Shown piece after piece: positions 11,489 to 24,388 of a DNA stretch of 64,000 nt (position 1 is its first letter; the number at the start of each line of letters is the position of its first letter). The notes under the pieces are model-generated. The model ran no database searches, was not told the origin of the DNA, and worked only from the letters and a program-made list of their open reading frames with translations. The position numbers and the translations under genes are program-made. The DNA comes from Anaspis maculata (Eukaryota > Arthropoda > Insecta > Coleoptera > Scraptiidae): NCBI GenBank assembly GCA_949128115.1, contig OX421961.1:80769277-80833276 (forward strand), given 5' to 3'.

Positions 11489-13266
11489 ATTACTGTTCCC
11501 CAAAATTATTTCCTGTTCTAAACTACCTAGTTTCAATTTCATTGCCCCCCCCCCCCCCTTCATCACATTCAAATAGCTGGGAGTTTTCGTTTCGAGTTTG
11601 AAAAGTAGGTAACTATCGCGATAATTGCACTAGTGGCTGAGACTGTACGACCCTGCCGCCCCTTTTTCCATTTTTTTTTAAATGTTAAATTTTGTATAAT
11701 AGTTTCTTCAATTCAAATTTTATTTTATGAAAATAACAGAAACAGCGACTGGAATTGCAATTGTCGCATTTTGAACCAATTTTTTTTTATTAAGTGGGTA
11801 GTCAGTAACGATATTATAATAAACAAATAAACGAAAGTTAACTTACCGGACGGTTCGTGAATAAGAGAGAATAACGTCAAAATAACACGCCTGACTTCTT
11901 CTCGTGTCTACTAAGAATAATAGACAATAACTACACTTGAATACCCAACTGCTTCTAGGTACCTATACTGTACTTACCAATCGATTACAATTCCACTGCC
12001 CTTTGGTAGAAATCAAGAATTTAGCAAGGATCTTGCAAAATCTGATTTCATATTCACGTGTTTTGAAGGTAGGATCCATCATACCGTTTTCAAAAATGTT
12101 CAGGGGCGACCGGGCCGCAGGCGTAAAATATGAAAAAAACAAACAAAAATTTCAAAATGTTCAGGAGCGGCCGCGGAGGTGAAATATAAAAAGCAAAAAA
12201 ATGGAAAAAACGCATTTCTGCCCCGAAATGCCACCCCCTGAATCTGGCCGCCCTTGTGCCATGCACGAGTTGCACGCCCGCTTAAGACGGCCCTGAATGT
12301 ATGGAGGAAACATCCTCAGAACTGTAGAAACAAGTAGCTTCCTCACACATCATTTTCGATTTTCGGAGTGTGTAATCTGAATACATAAATTAACACTTTT
12401 TAAAAGTGCTTTCATTTATTTGTCCATGGGTACTGTCAGGAGCACTGTATTACATAGATCGAATTGTTTTGCAACTCCAGAAAAAGCTTTCTTTTAATAA
12501 GGGGTGTTTTTTTGGTGTGATTGAACTTCCAACAATCATCCATAGCGTTGGTAATTAAAAATATTTTGCCATCATTTTCTCATCTAAATACTCACTAGGG
12601 CTTGGCAATTCGATCATGTACATGCACAATTGCACAGCAGCTCGAAATAATGATATAAATTCCAGTTTAGATAGGTCCAATTTAGGTAATTTCTTGGCAG
12701 AGATCGGGCTCTATCTAACTTATGTGGTCAACGATATTATCCCTAGGACTCTGGATAGTTCAAGACTCATTTACGGAAGCCAGAGACGTCATATACCCCT
12801 AAAAAAGAAGTCTAAGAGAGTTATTAAAATACAGAATCTTGGCGGCCCGGCCGGTAATTTGAAATTGAGGCAAAAAGTCCACAAAAAGTACTGAAATTGC
12901 CTTATCGAAAACCGATTTGATCAATTATTTGCACGAATGGCAATCGTTGCCCATGCGTTAATCTTGGCATAGTGAATTGCCCGAGGAATTGCCGAACTTT
13001 TCTGAACAAAAATAAGTACTCAACTTTGACACATGACAGTTAGTGTCAGAGCTATTCCGGTCAGAAGTTCTATCACGCAAAAAAAAAACACCTCTATGTA
13101 GGATTTTATTACACCTATCTTTGAGCAAACCAACAATTTCAACATATTCAAAAACAAAACAAAAAATCAATACCAAGAGTTAGCCCAATGGCTACACTCT
13201 GCTCTTCCTTAGCATAAATCAACTTAGAAAATATCCTTTGAGTACATTATGATTTTTATACAATAT
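11489..13266. other. Stretch without recognised gene
   Basis: Contains two direct copies of an AAAATGTTCAGGRGCG module about 62 bp apart at about 12,093-12,195. No exon or RNA gene recognised. Confidence 0.45.
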
Positions 13267-13472
13267 TATTACGTATTTCGCGTACAGGCTCGATTATAAT
13301 TGGGACGATCGTTTTAGAACACACATACTGTTTATTAATTCGTACTACAATAAATACACGCCAACAATTATTTACGCTTGGAAATATTACTGAGACTACT
13401 TCGCTATTAATCCGCTGCCTATCGCCTTGTATTCAATACTGTCTGCCTAGGCCGATTCGTGCTTTATACATA

Positions 13473-14790
13473 CAGGCTGTCCCGAAATTAATGCAACAAA
13501 ATTTACAGGGGAGTACAAAATTGAAAATTAAGGGAACTTCCTTAATAAAAATACTCTCGCAAACGTAATAACGGAGATACAGGCCTTCAAAGTTGTTTTT
13601 TTAAAACAGTTTTTTTTGCATAACTTTTGAACCGTTGAGCCGATTTCATTCAAATTTGAACCAAAATTTACTAAGATAGGTTTTTATTGAACAATAGGAG
13701 TTACCTTCCCCCTTTTCCCTCTATTTTTCACAGCCCTAAATATTTTTGGAAATGGTTTCTATTTTCGAATTCTATGTTCAATTTAGAGAATAATTTTTTT
13801 TTATGCCCTGCATCAACAGCTAGGTTATTAGCAGGTTTTTGCCGTCGGGGTTTTTCTTTAACGATTACAATGAGGACGATGACAACGAAGTACTGTAAGA
13901 TTTGCATTTTTGGATCAGTGGGGGATTCATCAGTGGGGTTTAGTTTCGATGGCTTTCTCGTTTCATCCCTCTTCCCGGGGCATCACCGCACGATAGTAGA
14001 TGCCCCAGTACTAAGAGACGCGTGAAAAAGTCCATCTGGCCCAGTGCGGATTTGAACCCGGGACCTTCGCCTTTGAAAGCGAGGCCGAGCTCACCGTGCT
14101 ACCGACTGGGTTAGAATAAAGTTACTTTTGCAAAATGTTGATTGAAGGCTTCATTCTCGAGATATTTGGGTTTGAAACTTCGGAAGACTCATCGAAAACA
14201 CCACTTTCAAAGGCCTTAGAAATCAAAATTCAAGAAAACGCAAGATTCCTTAGATGAAATAAGAATTTCAGGTGTCTAAGGTTGATAAACCATCATTTTT
14301 GCTGAGAAACATGGAGTTTTTCAGAATAAAATGATTTGGGCTCTGGGAAGTGGCGATTTTGAGATATTTTCCAATGTTCCAATCCCAAATATCTTCAAAA
14401 CAAAGCCTCTAATCAAAATTCAGCATAAGTAACTTTTTTCTCCAAATTGAACGTATGATTCAAAAATTGAAACCATTTCCAAAAATATTCAGGAGGGTGG
14501 AAAATAAGGGGAAAAGAGGAAAGGTACCTCCAATTATCTTCGCCCCTGAAAATATTTGATGAATGCGTTATTATCGTTCAATAGAGACCTATTTTAGTAA
14601 GCTTTGATCCAAATTTGAATGAAATCGGTCGAACGGTTCAAAAGTTATTAAAAAAAACTGTTTTCAAAAAACAACTTTGAAGGCCTGTATCTCCGTTATT
14701 ACGTTTGCAAGGGTATTTTTATCAGGAGAGTCGCCTTATTTTTCAATTTTCTATCTCCCTGTGAATTTTGGTGCATTAATTTTGGGACAT
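13473..14790. mobile_element. TIR element (CAGGCTGTCCC ends) containing a tRNA-like module
   Basis: The left arm (13,473 to about 13,705) and right arm (about 14,555-14,788) are inverted repeats of about 230 bp, including CGTAATAACGGAGATACAGG and AACTTTTGAACCGTT blocks. The left end is preceded by TA; the right end is decayed after GGGACA. The ends resemble those of the DD41D element (CAGGTGTCTC), so a related transposase may have moved it. No transposase coding is visible. Confidence 0.7.
14040..14111 (-). pseudogene. tRNA-like module (degenerate)
   Basis: On the minus strand a 6-bp acceptor-like stem (CCCAGT/ACTGGG) encloses an A-box-like TAGCACGGTGAG and a perfect B box, GGTTCAAATCC. The T stem does not pair well and the anticodon arm has an extra base, so it is not a functional tRNA. 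It sits in the middle of a TIR element and could be a captured tRNA or a SINE head. Confidence 0.6.
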
Positions 14791-14811
14791 CACATTTTTG
14801 TGCATTATGTA

Positions 14812-14965
14812 CGATCGCGCGCAAAATAAACGGAGACAGTGTTTCGCGCGGAGTGTACCGATTTATTGAATTTTGGCTTGGTGTCACAGTGACAAGAAGG
14901 CCAAAATTCATTAAATCAGTACACTCCGCGCGAAACACTGTCTCCGTTTATTTTGCGTGCGATCG
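14812..14965. mobile_element. Near-perfect hairpin MITE, TIR CGATCGCGCGCAAAATAAAC
   Basis: Arms of about 65 bp pair almost perfectly (blocks CGGAGACAGTGTTTCGCGCG and GAGTGTACYGATTTA) around a short loop, flanked by TA on both sides. Second member of the family seen at 6756-6982. Confidence 0.85.
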
Positions 14966-15537
14966 TATATGCATCCGATTAGTGTTCCCGAACTTTCCAT
15001 CGTCTTCCAGCAAATTCCACAGTGAGCCGGCATACGATTTCTAGACGACTCTCGAATAATCACACACCTTCCGCGTGCTTCCCGTGTGTTCCGTAATGTC
15101 GGCGCCTCCGCCAAATCGGCTGATGTCTTCTGATCAACCGTTCAAGTCTCCCTTGAAATTTCAATGGCAAGCCATCACGTATATTCCGGAAATGTCCAGA
15201 ATTCGGCACTTGTACACTGCAACCTAATGGAAGTATCTAGAAAGGTCGCTTGTTATCCAGAGTCGCCGCTCGTAACAGGTATGCTCAACGCGCACTATGT
15301 TATCAACTCAAATGGCTTATTTCTTTTGAGTCTCCTCTTCAGTTGCCGGTTGTCCAGGAGTTGCAGAGATCAAATTTTTTTGCAACTCCAAAAAAAAAAG
15401 TTACATAGCCATGAAGGAGCCCTTACGTAGTACATTTACTATGAAGCCAGAAACTGAGTCTATAAGGCCATCATTTCAATGAAGCAAGACCTTGTCGCTT
15501 TTTTTTCTGGTGACAAAAATTTTGATGTACCTATGTA

Positions 15538-15727
15538 TCGTATGTTCGTTAAAATCACGTTAAAATGAGTTAGGGCAGGCTGTGAACTTCGAAACGTATG
15601 TCCAAAATGTATTCCATGATGACGGCTCATCATGTTGACATCAAATTTGAGTTATTATTGATAAATTCACGACATACGTTTCTACTTCCATAGCCTGCCC
15701 TAGTTCATGATTTTAACGAACATACGG
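15538..15727. mobile_element. 190-bp hairpin MITE related to the 120-bp pair
   Basis: Ends YCGTATGTTCGTTAAAATCA, inner block AGGGCAGGCT, TA on each side. It shares terminal bases and the GGCAGGCT/GGTAGGCT core with the MITEs at 9082 and 9976. Confidence 0.75.
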
Positions 15728-18633
15728 TATTATGTAATATTCTGTTACTGGCGGTACATCCTTAAAAAGCTTGAACGAGCCCATTGGGGGTTTTATTTTG
15801 GCTTCCCTCGTAGCTTCGCGTTATTTAAGGTTCTGATTTTTACATGCCAGTCCTCAAACGTTGGTTCTTGTGCAATCAAATTAGGCTAATTTCGCGCTAG
15901 TAGCAACCTATTAATTTCCACTAATTCATCTCAAAGAGTTCCATTCAAGTTTAGATCATAATAAAATGACGACATGCAAAGGCGGTCGTTCATCAATTAT
16001 TCATCACAGATGGCACACAGGCTAAGTTTGTTGGATCAAACGAGTGACTGTAGCTAAGTTCATTTGTAATAATGTGGGGTATTCCGTTCACGTTTTAAAA
16101 TGTATGCTGCCAGACCAGGGATATTCCGAAAGTCGTATCTCCATGCATCGTAAATATCCTGCACAATCCACGAAGGTAAATACAATAAAAAGGATGTAGT
16201 CGTATTGAGAAAGCGTTCCAATGGAAAACAATCAATTCAGTGGAAAAAACAGCTCTTTTTGTGTTAGAACCGAAGCAGAAAGCCTTATTTCTTATTTATT
16301 ATTTAAGTATAGTGAATCGGGAATATTTATTATAATATTTATAGAGGTTCTAATAAAACCGATAGTAGCTCAAGGTTCCATATTGTTTTTCTGTTATTAT
16401 AGTGTTGAGACAATATGATATCGAATCGATACTCACAGGAAAACGAAACACGCATTTACCGAGAGAAACAATTTGTTTGGAAATTGCATCTTGCTAAAAT
16501 GAGAAAGTACTTCAGCATTGGAGGAGAGAAGATACTCAGTATAGCATCTGTTATCCACTTCGTCCCTAGGGGGTGAATGAATATTGAAAAGCCACCAAAA
16601 ATGTGTTTACCTACCTTATGAACTCACTTAAGGTAGGAGACGTACGAGTGTTGGAAATGCTGCCTAAATTCCTGAATATAATCTCTGTGTATATCTAGAA
16701 TAATTATTAAATACTTAATTATAATTATTGAAGAAATTCAAAATCTTACCATCATTTTTGTGATTTTAGTCCGGACGTTAGTGGGAAATACCTTGCACTT
16801 TTATAAGAAGCATTTCCATCCGGTGGATCAGGATAAAATAGTGGCCCAGATGGTGCCAGATGTTTGTGGAGTAATTTTTTCAAATTACTCTCATTCACAA
16901 GGAGCTGAAGTTTCATTTAAGTAATATTATTATGGCTCCTTTAACATCCGAATACGCTACTTTTGATTCTATACGTTTAGCTTATGTTGCATTCTTCCTC
17001 TTTATTCGAGTCACAGGAGCAGGATCAGACGGTGAGAAAATGTTTTTTTTCACCAGACATGTCAGCAAAAATCGGCTTCTTTTCGAGGTAGCCGTAAGCT
17101 GAAGTAGGGCAAATGTTGGAAGGTTTTCCCAAGACGCTTCATCATTTTTGTTTTTTTTTCTTGGCCCAAGTACTTTTTTTATGCTCTACCATCTCCTAAA
17201 ATATTGACAAAAAAAGTGAAACACCCTGTACAATAACAATAATTAAACACTTATAAAAAGTAGGTATTTGGTAGAATGAGAGAATAATACTTAGTCATTA
17301 GAAAGTATATCCACAGTAGGGTATCAGCCACAGCATACAAGTGTGGTTTACTCTGTTTTTTCCAGTAGGAGGAAAGAAATCGACGATAAGTTTTTGATAA
17401 CTCTATAGCATTCATGTTTGTGAAGATTCCTACCCATTTCTATAATTTTTCGATAACGGTAAGGCTTGATACTTTATCTTAGAGTCGGTGTACAAAAAAT
17501 CTGTTGTGTTACCGCAATAGTTTCCCGACAACTGACAAGTAGGTATTCAAGATTCTATTGAAATTTTTTTTGGGCGTCTGTCCTTCTATTGAAGCCATGC
17601 TATGTACGAAATTATTAGTCCAGTTTTGGTAGAGGTCCATGAGCCGATTTCGAAAAAGTGCTAGAACTTTCTTGTCTGTGAATATTTTGTCAAGGGGTGA
17701 AAACTTCATGCAGGCATTTTTTGGTGCAGAATAAGTTAAATTTTTCTATAATTTTGTTAAAGTTTGGATGTGTTTGATGCAAAAATTTGCAAGAATGCAA
17801 GAATTGGCGTCATTCCTCAGTGGCCTGAAGTTATCCAAAATTGTTGCGGCGGCTTGGAAAGTACGATTAGTGATCTCCATGCTAGGTTGAATTAGGTGAA
17901 TACGGCTGTTGAGCTGCTTCAGAAGAGAATGGAAGTTTGGTCCGTCTGATCAATGGAAACAGGTCAAATTCAAGTGTGTTAGAACTGGACGCCGAAAAAA
18001 CAAGAACTTGATCTTGACCATGGGCCCACAAGTACGCAAAATAATTATTATTATGTTTCAGCACACAGGGCATAGGACGTAAAACTAAGAGAAGCATAAA
18101 CTCACAAACAGCTCGTTAGAGTTCAACATTTCATATAGAGAGATATTCAGATGAAGTTAGTCCAAATGATATTTGCTTCAACTTTTATTATGAATAAGAG
18201 AAACAGGCTTAGTTTACACGGAGTTTGCTGTTTAATCCAAAATATAGGAAGGAATGCGTGGCTAAAATTGCACAATAATTCTGCACGAAACTCTATAAAT
18301 TATGAAAACGTTAATTACGAGCGCTATGTCGATGTAAATTCTAGGGTAATTCCATTTCCATGTAGTAATTACAACTTCTTCATCAAAATTCTGCGGATTG
18401 CTTAGGACTTGTGATGGCAAATGATCTTGTATATTCGTTAATTCGTTGTTATTTCTCGAGATTTGGTCAAACACACTGTTCTCTACATAGACCTTCTTTC
18501 TTTTACTTTTTTGGCACACTATAGTTTAAACGATCCGATAGAACACCTTTTCCAACAATCAATTGGCCGTATCCGCATGACGTCACGGGTGCCATTTTGT
18601 CGAAGAACGTCATATCCGGATATCCGGTGAATA
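15728..18633. other. Stretch without recognised gene
   Basis: No exon recognised. At about 16,770 a segment starts AGTCCGGACGTTAG, like that at about 868. An isolated transposon-type end (ACACCCTGTA) occurs near 17,223-17,232. Confidence 0.45.
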
Positions 18634-18834
18634 ATGGCGGCTTTACAGAACTTAGTATGTCGCCGGCGACAGTTCCCCCACTCCACTGTAGTTGAATAAT
18701 TTGAACGACAGGACGACAGAAACTCGTGTCGCGGGGATGATATGGAGAGAGGTATAGGAGAGTACAGGCAGATCGAATCTTATTGGCCAGCGACACTGTC
18801 GCCGGCGACATACGAAGTTCTATTAAGCCGCCAT
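18634..18834. mobile_element. Hairpin MITE, TIR ATGGCGGCTT
   Basis: ATGGCGGCTTTACAGAACTT and GTATGTCGCCGGCGACAGT in the left arm are mirrored in the right arm, ending GCCGCCAT. Confidence 0.75.
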
Positions 18835-19239
18835 AAGCATCCGCACGGCTTGTTAGACTAGTGTCAGATTCATGTCAGATTTCTTGCGTCTTATATATGT
18901 ATTGTTACGGAATAAAAAAAATTGTGCCAAGTAAGCTCCCTAGAATAGAGCAATAAGTAAATGTGAAGCGCAGAACGCAGTCAAATAGAGCTGTTGCAAA
19001 TTACCGGTGTTGACATGAGTGAAGTGAATCTCAGTTGTCAATTAGAAACTTTGCGTTTGGCAGGTGACATTTTGACAGCTGTTTCTTTACAGGCTTAAGT
19101 TTTTGAAGTTTATACATTGCTGTAGTCAAGGGTGTTCACAATACATCCAAAATTAAATTTCCAATGCTTCACAAGTGATGAATAATGCTTTTTCCCGTGC
19201 GGCCTCAGCATTCAGCTATCGGCTACGTGCCGATAGTAC

Positions 19240-19750
19240 TGTTACGAGCGGCGATTCTGGAGAACACGCGATCTTTCGACTCATCTCATTACGTCGCAGT
19301 GTACAAGTGCGGAGCTCTGGACATTTCCAGGAAATACGCGATGGCTTGGCAATTGAAATACGTGGAGACTTGAACATGCGAGTAAGACACATCGGTCCAT
19401 TTTGGCGGAATTGCCGGCTTCACCGCACGTTGGGATTTCACGCGAAAGGTGTAAGATTATTCGGGAGTCGCCTATAGAAATCATATGCCGGGTCACTGTG
19501 GAATTGTCTGGAGGACCTATGGAACATTCGAGAAGACTATTCTGAGGTATCAATAAGCACCATGGATCGTCCAAGATTCAGTATTGAATGCGAAGTGGTA
19601 AGAGAGCTGATAGAAAGCGACTAGTAAACCAAAGATATTCCAAAGTAGTAATTGTTGGCGTGTATTTATTGTGGTACGCAGTAATAAACAGTGTGTGCTT
19701 TGAAACTATTGACTCAAATATGAACGAACCTGTACGCAAAATACGTAACA
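19240..19750 (-). repeat. Solo LTR (511 bp) with GTAC target duplication
   Basis: TGTTACGAGCGGCGAT to ATACGTAACA, flanked by GTAC on both sides (19,236-19,239 and 19,751-19,754). TG...CA termini and a 4-bp duplication identify an LTR of gypsy type. No second LTR or internal region adjoins it, so it is probably a solo LTR left by recombination. Opposite orientation to the 13-kb and 51-kb copies. Confidence 0.85.
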
Positions 19751-19754
19751 GTAC

Positions 19755-21804
19755 GTACCTACTATCTGTGTCTCCCACCGTCCGCACTCTGACCGAGCTT
19801 TTACACTTCCGCTGTGAGGGAAGGGAACCCACTAACCTTCTTTGAAGGAGGAATCAATACGTCGGTCGGTCGACAGCAAAAAGAAAATACTGATAGAACT
19901 GAGTTTCTTCAAATTTCGACCTCTAAAGTTAACAGAACGACATGTGCGATGACTGCGATTTGCAAACAACTGACAAAATGAGACACGCGCTCGACAGAAA
20001 CGCGCAATAGCGCATTGAAAATATTGAAATAATGTTGAAATCTAACAATTATTTCATATTCTGTCTCTTTTCTTCGCATTGGAAATTTGTACTTTCCATC
20101 CTGCTCTAACAAATGAGCTAGGTCTATTGGGATGTAGAAAACATGATTGCTGTTTCTGCTGTGAGGAGAAGAGAATGTTTAAAGACGAAGAGGAACTGTG
20201 TCGATCCGAGAAAAAACATTCCCTGAAACTCTTTAATTATAAGCTAATTAAAAGCCTGGGAACCCACCTGCTGATTATTTTCATAAAAAGCTTTCTATAC
20301 ACATTCTGACTTTTACGAAAATCCCAGACCGCTAATTTTTAGTTTTTACTATTTATGTGCGAGTTGCCAAAAACTTGTGTCGTCTGCAGATACTATGTTG
20401 TAATGAGTGACGTCACGCTTGTAGTCCTGTCCACTACTTCGTGCATTCGTACTACGTGGCCTGGCCATGGATCAACTTCATAGCTGCGAAAGTATCGGCA
20501 CTAGGTAGAACCATCCGACTTCAGTCTAATTAGCCCGAGACAAGACTGACGCGACGACGGTGCGTTCAGGAATGGTGAACTCCGAAGTAACTCAAGGCTT
20601 CTAGCGGCTGCCTGGAAAGCGACTATTGAGAAAATAAACATATCGTTGTTTCAGAAATATTGCTATCCCAGTAGGTCATGAAAATCTAAATGCAGCTTTA
20701 TATTTAGTTACAAAAAACGTCAAATCAAAAGTGTAAATATCATGGAAACTTCAGTATTTATTTTCAGGTTATAAGTCAGATCTTTCACTCCTTTCAGTCA
20801 GAAAGTATTTCTTCAGTTTTTTATCGAGTATCACGTGCGGCACCCCATTCAAGGTGCACTTGAAGAAAGATACATGCAGTTTTGATGTCGAACCGTCTCT
20901 GTTTCCAGTCTCAGGACTAAAAAAAATAGGCACCCGGGGAGTCAGCAGATTTCGTTCTTGCCACAGTCTCAATCAACATTGCGCACATATCACACAGGTA
21001 GATAGTAAAGCAGTAAAGCAAACTCCATGGCCTTGAGAGGGATCAGATATCAAGGAAGATCTGCTTCTGAAGCCGAGTTACGCTGTTCTACTTCAACTGA
21101 GCCCTTTAGTGAAGACAGAAGCACGAAATCTGGTAGGATATGGCACAACAGACTGTACTGTACCTACTCTTTTGATTGAGAACGGGCGCCTGGCTGATTT
21201 TTCTCTTGACTGGGCTCAGGGATCCACGGCCACTTTTTAGTTGTAAGTAGTGACAAATCTGGCTTCTTTTTGCCAGTATGCGTTTGACCGTGCAGTACGT
21301 TCCTAAAGATCAAAGCAATGCTGGCAGCTGCATTGTTGGAATCTCTGAAGAATTCTTCGTAACAGCGTCAAAGTGTTTCACGTTCTCTCGCAGATAAACG
21401 AACTGGATCCCCACACATGGCGTGAAAACTATCAGGTAATTAAAACCAATGAAGGAACAACACAACAGTAACAGTAGGTATAACGTAACAGGAACAACAG
21501 TAACTGTATAAGTAACACGTACAGATTCTTGAAACTAGCTTCGATAGGTGCTTATTACGATTTTCTTTCCAAAAGCTATCTAGGTGGACAGAAACATGAC
21601 AGTTTGGACGACATTAAAAAACTTCGCGTTGATTTTGATTGACATGTCACACTGACTTGGAACTAAAAAAATAAACGTTTTAGAACTAGACAAAGCTAAA
21701 GCGACTTTTACCATATACTTCCAGTGCCTACTGAGATAGCAATCAATCTGAAACAACGTATAGCTGAATATTGGGAATATGTAAATGTCAAAAAGTGGTG
21801 TCTA
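19755..21804. other. Stretch without recognised gene
   Basis: No exon, RNA gene or bounded element recognised. Confidence 0.4.
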
Positions 21805-21951
21805 ACCTCCGGTTCTACCAAACTTTTATAAACGAATTAACTTTATCACTCTCATAGTAACTAAGCAACTGGCCATGCTATTGGCTGATGCATAGCAACT
21901 ATCAGCGTGATAAAGATAATTCGCACATAAAACTTTGGTAGAACCGAAGGT
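21805..21951. mobile_element. Hairpin MITE, TIR ACCTYCGGTTCTACC
   Basis: ACCTCCGGTTCTACCAAA is mirrored by TTTGGTAGAACCGAAGGT, with a second paired block (CGAATTAACTTTATCAC / GTGATAAAGATAATTCG). Confidence 0.75.
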
Positions 21952-23354
21952 GATGGGATCAGGAAATGTTTGAAGTCCGGTTTGACATCGCCCTTGGTGT
22001 TGAGCTTCAGCCGTTCCCTCTTCATTTACTCACGCGATGTATATTTTAAAACTTGGTGTCACTAAAATAGAGACTTTCAAACAAAACTCTTCATTTTAAA
22101 AATCATATCGTAGTTGGGAAAACATGATTCCATAGAGCTGTCACCTGTCAGTTTATTATCATGCACCCACCAAAATTTGGCTCTCTGCTGGGAAAAACCT
22201 AACCGCAGGTTCCATCAAAAAAGTTAGCTAAGACATAGCTATTTCAGGATTATCTTGGGTGGATTCTGGCCAATTGACCGATGAAAATTTCGATTTAAAA
22301 TCAACTAGTGAACAAATGATCGATATTCTTATTTTTTGGTCAGTCAACTAGCATTGTTCAGAACCAAATACATTCAACAGCGTGTTAGCGTTAACACTGT
22401 GTTAACTTTTTGATGGGACCCGTGGTCTGAGTATAATTTCAGTATCATCATTATGATTATATGAATTTCGACAGACTGGACATCGGTCATTGCTAAAACT
22501 GCAGAAGTTTTTCCCCAAACCCAGCGCAAGAAACTTGGCAAAGTAACTGATGGAATTCTTTTGATTGACTGATCCAACAAAAAACAGGAAAGCGAATTAA
22601 ATCGACTTGCTCAATTTATTTCTTGGGGGGGGGGCAGTACCTAAAGATTTTTTGTAGCAATAGTGTCGTGTTATTTCGGGTAAAGCCTAATACATACTTA
22701 CTATTTATTAGAAAAATATGTAAGTAAGTACCTCTGTAAGTATAGGTACCTACACTTGATTGAGGAACTCTGACTTCTCAGAAATCGCAAGCTACAAAAC
22801 TCGGCTCCGGTATTGTACGTATAAAGTCACGCAGATCCCGACATGCCATTGCGATTATTCCGTATTTTTGTTATTCGCACAGTTCCAAGATTCACAACTT
22901 TTTAATTAGAACTCTTATTTACCGACTTGCTCGGAAACACCAAAACACCCACTATAATAAACCTAAAGAGAACCGTGTCCTGAATTTTTCGGGTATAGGT
23001 ATCAAGGTACGTTGGAAGTATATAAACGAGAGGGGAGGACTGAACCGAGTGTGAAAATTAAATTTAAATTGCTTTCAATTTGAACTTAATTAAAAAAGCG
23101 CGATACCTTTGCGATGTAGATTGTAGAGGGCTAATAAGTCGAAGGAAATGGTATTTCGGCGTATAATAAAAAGTCTTGAAACACCAGTTGCCTCAGAGTA
23201 ATTCACGTGAATATGTTTCTGTCGCTGGAATAAAGTATAAAGTGAATAAAAGAAAATAACGAAAACTTTTTTCGTTAGATTTACCGTGCAAAATGATATT
23301 TGGGACGTAGTATTCTCACAACATATCGCCTTGTGAGAATTGGGATGTTCTATA
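21952..23354. other. Stretch without recognised gene
   Basis: A poly-G run at about 22,625-22,634 is the only low-complexity feature noted. No exon recognised. Confidence 0.4.
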
Positions 23355-24169
23355 GGCTGTCTAATTTCTACATGATTCTAGCGGGTTGCGATTCAGGCCG
23401 CGATCGGCCGATGGCGACCAGAAACACAGCCCCCTATCATCCGTGAGCCCACTGCAAGAATCTGGGTCGATCGCTTTTATGGAAAATTTCTGTTTTAATC
23501 GATAGCAGACAATAAAATGGACCTTGCAATACCCGGCAGCCACCTTCCATCCCCTGCTTTAAGGGTGACTGCCGGTGTCAAAGGCCTGGTGTCAAAGAAT
23601 ATATCACGTAGCTTATCATATGATGCAAAAACCCGCGTTGCATTCGACGTCTGTAGCTCTCAGTGGTAACGTGGTTGAATGCTGCTTAGGAGGTCCGGGG
23701 TTCAAATCCCACAAAGTGCTAGTTTTTTTTTGTAAAATTGATACTTTCTTAAAAAAAATCCAAAATTGAATTCTGCTCAATTCGAATAATATCTCAATGT
23801 TTTACAAGCGAAAAAAAAAAAAACAAAAAAAAGAAGTCCTGGTGGGAGGTTTGAACACTTTGACCTTCCGACCCTTGAATCGCGATGATTCTGTCCAGAC
23901 CATTCGTCCATCAACCCTTTGTTGAGTGGTGCTCATTTGTTCATGAAGTGATAGGTGTAGAAGAATAATTCAATATGGTCATCTTTGACACCGGCAGCCA
24001 CCCTTAAAGCAGGGGATGGGAGGTGGCTGCCGGGTATTGCAAGGTCCATTTTATTGCTCGCTATCGAATGAAACAGAACTTTTCCATAAAAACGATCGGC
24101 CCAGATTTTTGCGATGGGCTCCTGCCGAGGCTTCTGCGCACTACTAGAATCATGTAGAAACTAGATAGC
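23355..24169. mobile_element. TIR element with tRNA-like modules in both inner arms
   Basis: Outer ends GGCTRTCTARTTTCTACATG; arms of about 200 bp include CAATACCCGGCAGCCACC and the reverse complement of TTAAAGCAGGGGATGG. The unpaired centre (about 23,590-23,985) holds a plus-strand tRNA-like segment and a weaker minus-strand one. No transposase coding seen. Confidence 0.7.
23660..23722 (+). pseudogene. tRNA-like module in a TIR element
   Basis: CAGTGGTAACGTGG resembles an A box and GGTTCAAATCC at 23,700-23,710 is a perfect B box, followed by a T run. The cloverleaf does not close convincingly. A facing module on the minus strand at about 23,850-23,930 has GTTCAAACC. Confidence 0.45.
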
Positions 24170-24388
24170 CAATTTGTCTATTTTTCTCAAATATCTCAAT
24201 TTGTCACCTAGGCAACATCACCGGATAATCTGTTCCCCGGTTCCGAAAAAAGGGCCCCTGATGTGTTTCTCAGCAAGTGATGTGAAGATCTTGTAGTTAG
24301 GTAGGTACCTACCTTGAGACCGCAGGGCAGCGCGGACTCCATAAGCATTTTTTTCAATATATGAGCTATTTATGAAAGTATAGAAACT

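Larger units (their letters stand above)
13267..15277 (+). repeat. Solo LTR of a TGTTACG...CGTAACA family, broken by later insertions
   Basis: Left part 13,267-13,470 and right part about 14,968-15,277 align with the intact solo LTR at 51,115-51,636. The first bases are TATTACG instead of TGTTACG and the end is CGTAACA. Between the parts sit a TIR element and a MITE. No internal retroelement sequence adjoins it. Confidence 0.75.

Noticed and set aside
14040..14111. Possible functional tRNA with a UCA-like anticodon (selenocysteine)
   Set aside because: The T stem and anticodon arm do not pair, the long variable arm expected for tRNA-Sec is absent, and it lies inside a transposon.
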